Program-made: the position numbers and the translations under genes
Origin: Silene noctiflora
Taxonomy: Eukaryota; Streptophyta; Magnoliopsida; Caryophyllales; Caryophyllaceae
Assembly (NCBI GenBank): GCA_009801015.1
Contig: VHZZ01002064.1
Location: forward strand, 26,332-53,606
Direction of reading: 5' to 3'
Length of the DNA: 27,275 nucleotides
Notes under the pieces: model-generated
The model's database searches: none
The model's input: the letters and a program-made list of their open reading frames with translations, nothing else
What the model was told of the DNA's origin: nothing
In this document: positions 19,802-27,275 of the stretch, piece by piece
Layout of the letters: each line of letters opens with the position of its first letter
How positions within the stretch are numbered: the stretch's first letter is position 1

Positions 19802-22655
19802 ATGAGTAGACTTGATGACAAAGAAATGGAAGTTGTAAGAAGAAGACTCTCAAACGTAGCCAACCATCTTAACATCACAAACTCCGACCCTGTTCACAGC
19901 TCCATTGTTGGCTTATCACCTACTATGAACGATACCTACCATCGCGTTCATGGGGAAGTATCCTCTAAAGACGTAGTTTGGAGGACGGCGTTTGATGATT
20001 CTGGTAAAGAATTCATAGACATTATCTATGAAAAAGCTGTTGGAGAAGGCATTGCTAAGGTGACTAACATTTTCCCAAATTCTAGCATCACTTTCTACTT
20101 CACAGGATTATAGTAATCTTGTTCTTGGTTCTTATTAACATTTTTGTTCTTTTTTAAATCACGGTGTATGGGTGGATAGATTTCAATAAACAGACCAGAG
20201 AGAAGGAATGCATTTAGGCCACTTACAGTTAAGGAGATGATTAGGGCATTCAATGATGCAAGGGACGATAGTTCTATTGGTGTTATCATTCTCACCGGCA
20301 AGGTAACTTAATACAAGTGTTCGTCATGATCTGCCTTTTATCAGTTTATGTATGTTAAGTGTATAGTTTGATAATGAGTCATGACTAGTTGTCAATCTGA
20401 TTTTGTTAATGTCATGTCATGCTGCTAATATGTTTGGCTGAGGTGCAATCCATCAAAATCCATAGTTTCTCCCTCCTAATGCCTGAATGAAAGTTGTGGT
20501 TGTAGGGAAGCAAAGCCTTTTGTAGTGGTGGTGATCAAGCGCTGAGAAGTAAGGATGGTTATGCTGATCCTAATGATATCGGACGTCTTAATGTTTTAGA
20601 TTTACAGGTTGGTTGTATTCTTGTAGTTGGAAATAATTGTGCTCTGAAATTTTTTGTTGAGGTCCAGTTGTTGCTATTCTGTCCTTGTAATACCACAAAA
20701 AGATTACCCGTGTGCCTTAATCGACTCCGGCCTATGACTATCAGGGGCCAGGGGGAGAGGTTATTGACTGAATGTAAGCAGTCATTAAACTTATTGCTCT
20801 TCTCAGATTGTGAAGGTTTAATCAAAGGATGCGATTCTCAACAAAATTCTTTGTTATACAGCATGTGGAAACAGACGACCCTCTCAGGCTATAGGCGAGA
20901 GCCTTTCAGGCATTTGGGTTACTGCGGTTTTTGTTGTTGTTAGGCTGTTGCTGTGTATGATGAATCACCTCACGCTTTACCTGTTTGAATGCTATCGATT
21001 GCAGGTTCAGATAAGGAGGCTTCCAAAACCTGTCATTGCAATGGTATACTTTTTAATATAGTTCCATAAGCAATTCACTGATAATCCCTCTGTCCCTGAA
21101 TTATTATTCTCTTTGACATTGCACGACGAATTTACTCGAAACAGTAAAAAGTGACATCTTTAGCTTCAATAGAGGATAACTCAATTTGGGATGACAATAC
21201 AATTAGGCAATCATTCAGATTTGACGGAAATTTTTTTAAGCGAGATTTATGTTATGTTCTCGTATGTTGTATGAAGCCCAGGTTGCTGGTTATGCTGTTG
21301 GAGGAGGACATATATTACATATGGTCTGCGATCTAACAATCGCTGCTGATAATGCCATTTTCGGTCAGACAGGTCCTAAGGTTGCTCATCTCTATCTATT
21401 TATCCCTTTCTTCATAGCAGTCTGCCAGTATAATTGCAAGTAATTACGGTTTCATTTCCAATTCATTTTTTCTGCTCTCTATGACTTCATAGTCTTGAAA
21501 TCTTTAGACGGAAATGGCCGAAGTGACATTAAATCACGACGGATTTAGGTCCATATTCATAGCGCCAAACCTACATTTGGATTTATAAAGTTGGGAGTTT
21601 CTCAAATCTAGATTCGAATTCGCCAATATGGGGTTCAACGGATTTGGGAAAGTTCTAGGATCTCTTGTCATTTCGACTTGAGGAGCGTTAATCCTTTTGC
21701 TGTTAATGTATGTGCATTGTTGAAAATGGCAGGTGGGCAGTTTTAATGCTGGCTATATATGGAAGCTCCATTATGTCTCGTTTGGTTAGTTTATAAACTC
21801 AAACTCATTGTCTGATCAACATCTATATCTATATAATTAAGGAGCAAACATTTTTAAGTATGTGATTCTCATCTAAAATTATGATCAAGCAGATCGGACC
21901 CAAAAAGGCGCGTGAAATGTGGTTTCTTACCAGGTTCTACACAGCATTAGAAGCAGAAAAAATGGGGCTCATTAACACAGTTGTACCTGTGAGTTTCCTT
22001 CAGTCATTTTACATTAAAATTCAGATTTAACATTTGGATGTCTCTAAGTATCTAATGCGGGTGTGCATCCAAGCATAATATTTGACTATTCATGAAAAGG
22101 AAGTCTTTATTGGCTTGGAAAGAAGTGTCGAAGGGTCATACTCTACTTGTGCGCTTAGTGTCAGACAGAGAGGTAGTCCTGACATTGTGCAACCGGGATA
22201 TTATTAATGCATTTCTTAATGATTTTTGGTGTTGTGCAGTTGGAGAATTTGGAGAAAGAGACGGTAAAATGGTGCAGGGAGATGTTAAGGAACAGTCCGA
22301 CAGCAATCAGGGTACTCAAATCTGCTCTTAATGCTGTTGATGATGGTCATGCTGGACTCCAGGTACCTGTTGTTTACAATCCTCCTGTTTAGGATATTCC
22401 AGTCTCTCATTCAATTCTTTACCAATATGTCCGTTTTCTACCTATATGGCGAGTCCAGAGTGGGTACACTAGAAAATCCGATCATATTTCATACAAAAAA
22501 CTCGAGACAAATAATCTCAATCTTGATCTATCTTTCAGCAAATAGGAGGTGATGCTACACTTCTATTCTATGGAACCGAGGAAGGTAATGAAGGGAAGAC
22601 CGCGTATAATGAGCGAAGGCGACCTGACTTCTCCAAATTCCCTCGACGCCCATGA
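19802..22655 (+). CDS. menB: 1,4-dihydroxy-2-naphthoyl-CoA synthase, peroxisomal; frame broken in exon 6
   Basis: This crotonase-family enzyme converts o-succinylbenzoyl-CoA to DHNA-CoA in phylloquinone synthesis; in plants it is peroxisomal. Exons: 19802-20059, 20180-20302, 20506-20607, 21005-21043, 21282-21380, 21733-21784, 21893-21988, 22240-22362, 22539-22655, all with GT-AG introns. Without the lesion the product would be 334 residues (337 in Arabidopsis). A PTS2 signal, RLSNVANHL, is at 15-23. Motifs: SGGD at 134-137, GGGH at 181-184, QTGPK at 203-207, FYGTEE from 306. Exon 6 has four extra bases (ATAT, 21757-21760), making it 52 nt instead of 48; reading on gives a stop at 21913-21915 after about 231 codons and loses the C-terminal third with catalytic Tyr (position 307). 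Exon 6 also encodes GSFN where the family has GSFD (Asp163 of E. coli MenB). Everything else looks intact, so this is a very recent pseudogene, a defective allele or a sequence error. Confidence 0.93.
20608..21004 (+). other. Intron 3 of naphthoate synthase (397 bp), SINE-like text
   Basis: The stretch from about 20690 to 20941 is GC-richer than the other introns. It contains TGGAAACAGACGACCCTC and ends in TTTTTGTTGTTGTTAG. A TTG-repeat or T-rich tail and a GGAAACAG string recall some plant SINEs, but I could not find clear Pol III A and B boxes or a target duplication. Confidence 0.3.
21082..21115 (+). mobile_element. Possible Stowaway left end in naphthoate synthase intron 4
   Basis: TAATCCCTCTGTCCCTGAAT resembles the Stowaway terminus TA-CTCCCTCCGTCCC. 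No matching right end was found before the acceptor at 21281, so this is at best a remnant. Confidence 0.3.
21381..21732 (+). other. Intron 5 of naphthoate synthase (352 bp)
   Basis: AT-rich intron sequence. GACGGA- and ACGGATTT-like strings recur (about 21507, 21538 and 21637), without a definable repeat unit. Nothing else is seen. Confidence 0.5.
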
Positions 22656-22714
22656 ATCACGTCTCCCCTTCACCTTGTTTTTTATGAATCACGTCTCCCC
22701 TTCACCTTGTTTTT
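22652..22714 (+). repeat. 32-bp tandem duplication spanning the naphthoate synthase stop codon
   Basis: The unit beginning ATGAATCACGTCTCCCCTTC occupies 22652-22683 and is repeated at 22684-22714, differing only by one T in the terminal T run. The TGA stop (22653-22655) is inside the first copy, so the duplication starts at the last coding base and extends into the 3' UTR. The near identity indicates a recent event. Confidence 0.9.
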
Positions 22715-23254
22715 ACTATTGTGTACGTAAACGAATTGCATCAAGGAGTTGCCATGTTATTTTCATGTAAATGACTGATTAGTTATTTAGTTTGTACGGA
22801 TCTTGATGATTTTATCCATGAATGAGAATGTGATTGACTGATCATATGGCACATCGCATATGTCTAGAAAATAACTAGCTTGTTAATTACGGGCGAGGCT
22901 GGTACTAGTAAGGTGACGGTGCACGGCCTTGGTGTGGTTTTCATACTGGTGGGGAAGGGGGTGGTCAAAGGGAAACGAGTGGGGTGAGTTGCCAAACTGC
23001 GATGAGTCCTATGGTGGTGGAGCCTAAGGATTGTAACAAGCTGGATCTAAATCGGTTTTATAAGATCTAGATCTAGATTCACGTGAATCAATCATAATCC
23101 GACTCAGATCCGCTGGAAAATTAACAAGAATCAGATTTATTTTGACATTAGCAAATTGGTTGATCGAGTAAAATGAATAATTTGTGTACTCTTTTACAAA
23201 AAAAAATTCTTGTTTTTGTTTGGGAAATTGGTCCTCAAAACTAAGTCTCTTTTA
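22715..23254. other. Spacer between naphthoate synthase and LINE
   Basis: The first ~150 bp should be the naphthoate synthase 3' UTR. A G-rich stretch at about 22890-23040 and a palindromic AGATCTAGATCTAGATT at about 23063 follow. Part of this could be upstream LINE sequence (5' UTR or ORF1), but no recognisable ORF1 zinc knuckle or endonuclease N-terminus is seen. Confidence 0.4.
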
Positions 23255-23275
23255 CAAAAAAAATTATTGTTTTCG
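23189..23275 (+). repeat. Two copies of an ~28-bp unit, 58 bp apart
   Basis: CTCTTTTACAAAAAAAA followed by TTCTTGTTTT or TTATTGTTTT-like text starts at 23189 and again at 23247. The second copy runs into the first recognisable LINE endonuclease codons, so the duplication may mark the 5' edge of the insertion. Confidence 0.5.
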
Positions 23276-23829
23276 AAATCCATGGTAGTGAGGGGCAATG
23301 GAGAGTCACGGGCTTTTATGGATGGCCAAATGTCGCGGAACGATATCTTTCATGGAAGTTGCTTAGGGAGCTTGGTGCGCAGTATGGTGGTCCGTGGGTG
23401 TGTGTGGGTGACTTTAACGAAGTCCTTTTTGCCACGGAGATGAAAGGTGGAGTGCGTCCTCAATGGCAAATGAACAATTTTAGAGAGGTTGTGGATGATT
23501 GTCAGTTACGGGATATCGAGTTTGAGGGGTATGCGTTTACTTACGATATTGGGCAAGAGGAGAGTGATAATCGCCAAAGCCGACTTGACCGTGCTTTATG
23601 TAATGATGCTTGGGCTGATATTTTTCCTCGTGTAAGGCTGGTTCATTTGACGCAGGAATGGTCTCATCACGCACCCATTTTACTACGGTTAGATAGAGTT
23701 GTGGAGGAGGATCGTGCTAAAGGAAGGATGTTTCGGTTTGAGCAAGTGTGGGTGGGAGACCGGGGCTGTGAAGAGGCGGTGCGAGAGGCTTGGGAAGATG
23801 GGGGAAGACAATTTAGTTACGATTCTTAA
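23264..23829 (+). pseudogene. LINE APE endonuclease, C-terminal part
   Basis: The frame reads WRVTGFYGWPNVAERYLSW, then WVCVGDFNEV, LDRALCNDAWADIFP and WSHHAPILL. These are the later conserved blocks of apurinic-type endonucleases. The last block is normally SDH, and its Asp is essential for nicking; here it is His, so the domain would be inactive even if expressed. The N-terminal half (with the catalytic Asn and Glu blocks) is not in this window. The frame ends at 23829. Confidence 0.85.
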
Positions 23830-24281
23830 GAGATGTGCGGAAAATTTGCAAAAGTGGAAAGGGGTTAGTATTGGCAAAATCATGCGTGATCTAAATTCCA
23901 AAAGAAGGAGGTTGAATAAATTGAATGAAGGGGGACGGTCTAGAGGAGAGGTGTCGGAAAGGAAGCAGTTGGTTAAAGATATTGCAAAGTTACTAAAGCG
24001 GGAAGAAATTTTTTGGCGTCAACGTTCACGGGCTCTTTGGTTAAAAGAAGGAGACAAAAATACTAAGTTTTTTCATAGAAAAGTGGGTCAACGTAAACAA
24101 CGGAATCACATTGCTCGGCTTATCGATAAAGAGGGCCGAGTTCGAGAGGGGCTGGAGAATGTTACTGTCGTGGCTAAGGAGTACTTTGAGGAGATATTCA
24201 CGTCTGGAGAGCCTCATGACTTCGAGTATTTACTTGATGGGGTTGAGGGGGAGGGTGACGGATCGCATGAATGCGATGTTA

Positions 24282-25535
24282 TGCTGTGAGTATACCGAGG
24301 AGGAGGTGGTTTTTGCAATGAACCAGATGCATCCTTTGAAAGCTCCAGGACCCGATGGTATGAATGGACTCTTTTATCAAACCTACTGGCATATAGTGGG
24401 TCAGGCGGTTGTCCGTACAGTGCTCTAAGTTCTTCGTGGCGCGCCTTTCCCTGAAGGTATTAACAAAACTCATATCGTTCTCATCCCGAAAAAGAAAGCT
24501 CCTGATAAAATAGTGGATTTTCGACCTATTAGCTTATGTAATGTCATTTATAAGTTTGTGTCGAAAGTTCTTGATAATAGGTTAAAACACTTTTTGGGGG
24601 ATATTGTGTCGGAAAATCAAAGTGTCATTACACCTGGACGTCTTATAACGGATAACATTTTAGTAGCTTTCGAGATGTTTCATTTCATGAAGAACTCTAA
24701 AGACCAAAACGGTCACATGACGCTTAAATTGGATATGTCTAAAGCTTATGATAGGGTGAAATGGTTTTTTATGGAGCGGGTTCTTATTCGTATAGGTTTT
24801 GATGCTACATGGGTTGAGAGAGTTATGATGTGTGTTTCGTCGGTTACTTTTGCGGTGCTGGTTAATGGGCAGCCTTCGGAGGCTTTTCGACCAGGCCGGG
24901 GGCTTCGCCAAGGGGATCCGTTATCTCCCTATCTCTTTATTTTATGTGTCGAGGTCCTCTTGAGTTTGATGGGACGAGCTGCGGAAATGGGGTCTATTCA
25001 TGGTATTCGTATTGCTGTTAATGCGCCCATGGTTACACATTTGCTTTTTGCTGACGATAATATCTTTTTTGTTAAAGCAAACGTGGAGGAGACTACTTGT
25101 GTGAAATTTATACTTCACGACTATGCTGGGGCATCAGGACAGGTAATTAATTTCGATAAAACTACTGTTTCGTTCAGCCGAGGTACTAGATTGACTGATA
25201 GAGAACAGGTGGCTCAGTGCCTCGGGGTTAGAATCGTCGAGGCCCAAGATAAGTACCTCGGTTTGCCTACGGTAGTTGGCCATTCGAGGAAGGTTGTAGC
25301 GAGGGTGATTTGAGACAAACTATGTAATAAGTTACAAGGGTGGAAGGGTCAATTGTTTTTGAAGGCAGGACGAGAAGTGTTGATAAAGGCGGTATCCCAA
25401 TCAATCCCGATTTATGCGATGTGTGTCTTCAAACTCCAGGAAAATTTTTGTAACGAACTTCGGTCTATTGTATCTCGGTTTTAGTGGGGTTCCGCAAATG
25501 GCAAGGGTAAGACTCCGTGGTTCGCTTGGTCAAAA
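24282..25535 (+). pseudogene. LINE reverse transcriptase domain
   Basis: Conserved blocks in order: MHPLKAPGPDGMNGLFYQ (about 24329-24382), DFRPISLCNVIYK (24516-24554), LDMSKAYDRVKW, GRGLRQGDPLSPYLF and the catalytic FADD box (FADDNIFF, near 25050). Plant L1 elements usually have FADDS or YADDS here, so Asn follows the catalytic Asp pair. Both catalytic Asp residues are kept. Stops at 24426, 25311 and 25482 interrupt the frame. Confidence 0.9.
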
Positions 25536-26038
25536 TTGTGTCGACCTAAATGCTTTGGGGGGCTAGGATTCAAAGACTTTCATATGTTCAACATGGCTCT
25601 CTTGGGTAAACAAGCTTGGCGTTTTCGTACTGACCGGTCAAGCTTAATGGTCCGTGTTATGGGTGGGAAGTATTTCCCGAATGGCTCGTTTATGAATGTT
25701 GTGTTAGGAAACGCTCCTAACTTTACTTGGAGCGGTATTCTGGAGGCTAGGGATGTGCTTAAGTTGGGAGTACGTCGACGCATTGGGGACGGATTGAGTA
25801 CTTATGTGTGGACCGACCCTTGGATATCCACTACGCAAACACGTATGGTTCTATCGCCTAGACAAAATGCTAATCCGGAGATGTTAGTAGCGGAGCTTTG
25901 GACGCCTGATGGACTCGCATGGGAACTAAGGTACGTGCTTGCTTCCTCCCGTTTGAGCATGACCGAATTCTCAATATGCGGATTAGTAGTACGAAACCCG
26001 AGGACGCTTGGGTGTTGGACCTTGAGAAGAACGAAGAT

Positions 26039-27138
26039 TGATAAGGGTAAAGTTGCGTCCCCTAAATCAAAGTAAACCTAACTTATACTAACAAAATAGC
26101 TAGCGGTAAGACAAGTATCGAATCCACAAGGAGGTGGTAATTATTCAGTTTACTAATATTTAAGTTGCCTTGAGGTAACAGTTTCTTGAAGATTTGGTTT
26201 GTTTTGATATCTATAAACTAATTGCAATATAAAATAAAGTTGTGAATAAATATGATTAAAAGGTCTAAGGATCAGGTTCACTGGGTCAATCATTCGGGGA
26301 TACAAATTAAATTAATAATAAAGTCAAGCAAATTACCCAAGTTCACAAGATCGATTGATTCAATTATGTCCTTCAGTTTAACATGCAATCGCTATAATTA
26401 AACCTTACCTATCTGATTATCGCAGCCTATATTAATTCTAACCCGATCGGTGAAAGTATTAATTTGCTACACTAATTAACGTTTCAGGCCTAAATCAATT
26501 AACTAGAAGAAGAACAATAATCAAACGATAATTCATACGATGACTTTAACAATTGAAACAATTAATCCCCTTCTAATTAACCCAGATCCCCTTTCTCCCT
26601 AGATAAGAAATTAGCTACTCATACTAGAACAATTAACAACAAATACATGGATGAAAGACATGATTAAGATTAACTAAGATGAATAACAATTAAATAATTA
26701 ATAAATAGGGAAATATTAGCAATCGTACCGTAATGATGAAGAACAAAGTATTGTAGATCTAGAATAATAAGGTAGCTAATAACTAGAGTTTTTCGGAGTT
26801 CTAAGAGTAATAAAAGCGTAGTCTCCCAAAATAACACGAGCTTAGTATATATATATTACAACTTAAACGACTTTTAGTAAATATCGAAAAAGCCCTCAAC
26901 AAACTAGATACTCGATTGAGTACAGTCCAACTCGATCGAGTTTATGCACGTTCTCAGCTTCTTTTCGTGCAAACTTCACTTTTCAACTTCTAATCTTCTA
27001 GATTCCCGTGTCATGCTTCGTGTATCACGCTATGCCCACTCCGCGGTGCTCCATTTTATCCATAAATGCGTCATTCTTGCATTTAGACACCAAATGACGG
27101 TAGTATCGACATTCTAGTATAAAAGGGCATATAAACAA
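26039..27138. repeat. Unclassified AT-rich repeat-like sequence interrupting the LINE
   Basis: LINE similarity stops abruptly and a new sequence starts TGATAAGGGTAAAG at about 26039. The TG start at a break inside another element would fit an LTR insertion, but the other end and a target duplication were not found. The stretch includes GCGGTAAGACAAGTATCGAA (about 26102), long AATTAA-rich text, two ACTCGATCGAGT-type palindromes, and CTAGTATAAAAGGGC (about 27114-27128), which looks like a TATA box. No coding sequence is visible. Confidence 0.4.
26910..26941. repeat. Two 12-bp palindromes 20 bp apart
   Basis: ACTCGATTGAGT at 26910-26921 and ACTCGATCGAGT at 26930-26941 are the same palindrome, with the same ~20-bp phase, as the five-copy array at 1643-1733 in the LTR at the other end of the window. 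Confidence 0.8.
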
Positions 27139-27275
27139 TGTAATACCCCGTATTTATATAACTCGTAATAATAAAATATTAATATTATTATCATAAACTA
27201 GATATAATTATATACATATACGATATTTAATATTCGTAAATTAGATATAATTATAATTATAATTATATATATATA
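27139..27275 (+). mobile_element. Probable LTR start, running off right edge (fossil)
   Basis: TGTAATACCCCGTATTTATA at 27139 matches the outer end of the left-hand LTR (TGTAATACCCGTCC on the minus strand at 1831) for its first ten or so bases. It is therefore probably the first bases of a plus-strand LTR of a related family. The following sequence is extremely AT-rich (TATAATTATA-type repeats). Internal sequence is outside the window. Confidence 0.45.

Larger units (their letters stand above)
23255..26038 (+). mobile_element. L1-type LINE, ORF2 remnant (decayed, incomplete at both ends)
   Basis: Fragments of one ORF2 follow in order on the plus strand: C-terminal APE endonuclease (about 23264-23700), linker with the plant L1 signature RSRALWLKEGDKNTKFFH (about 24025-24078), reverse transcriptase (about 24290-25310), then the post-RT region (SRF, GKGKTPWFAWSKLCRPK, GGLGFKDF) to about 26030. 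Breaks: frame shifts near 23800-23830, 24240-24285 and 25950-25960; in-frame stops at 24426-24428, 25311-25313 and 25482-25484. The zinc-finger/RNase H C-terminus, 3' UTR and poly(A) are absent: similarity stops at about 26037, where an unrelated sequence begins. The copy is clearly non-autonomous and of moderate age. Confidence 0.92.

Noticed and set aside
20690-20943. SINE in naphthoate synthase intron 3
   Set aside because: The tail and one string look suggestive, but Pol III boxes and a target duplication were not found, so it is kept only as a description of the intron.
26102-26140. Pol III B-box-like GTATCGAATCC
   Set aside because: No A box at a proper distance upstream and no tRNA-like fold; probably part of the unclassified repeat.

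Overview
The window is plant nuclear DNA. Genes are split into many short exons by AT-rich GT-AG introns, the proteins match plant-type urease and plant peroxisomal naphthoate synthase, and the rest is filled with plant transposable elements. A eudicot is likely. Caryophyllales is a weak guess from the palindromic ACTCGATCGAGT repeats and is not proven here.

Layout: (1) 1-1831, the 5' part of a minus-strand LTR retrotransposon: primer-binding site, one 1.3-kb LTR, and leader running off the left edge. (2) 1832-3492, AT-rich sequence and a ~0.8-kb inverted-repeat element, then the urease upstream region. (3) 3493-18540 (+), a complete urease gene: 18 exons that splice to 837 codons with every nickel ligand present. 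Its larger introns hold Stowaway-type, hAT-type, Helitron-type and unclassified inverted-repeat elements. (4) 18541-19801, intergenic, with I-box-like GATAAG motifs near its end. (5) 19802-22655 (+), 1,4-dihydroxy-2-naphthoyl-CoA synthase (MenB/NS), nine exons with an N-terminal PTS2 peroxisome signal. Exon 6 carries a 4-bp insertion that breaks the frame and an Asn where the family has a catalytic Asp. (6) 22656-26038, spacer and a decayed L1-type LINE with endonuclease and reverse transcriptase remnants. (7) 26039-27275, an unclassified repeat-like stretch and the start of what looks like another LTR at 27139.

The two host genes do not share a pathway. Urease hydrolyses urea in nitrogen recycling; MenB makes a phylloquinone precursor for photosystem I. 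Same-strand adjacency is not evidence of joint function. I found no clear novel system. The points most worth checking are the double lesion in MenB exon 6, the ~20-bp-phased palindromes near both window ends, and the well-delimited hAT MITE with a perfect 8-bp target duplication. All exon positions were read by eye from protein homology and splice sites, with no alignment or transcript data.
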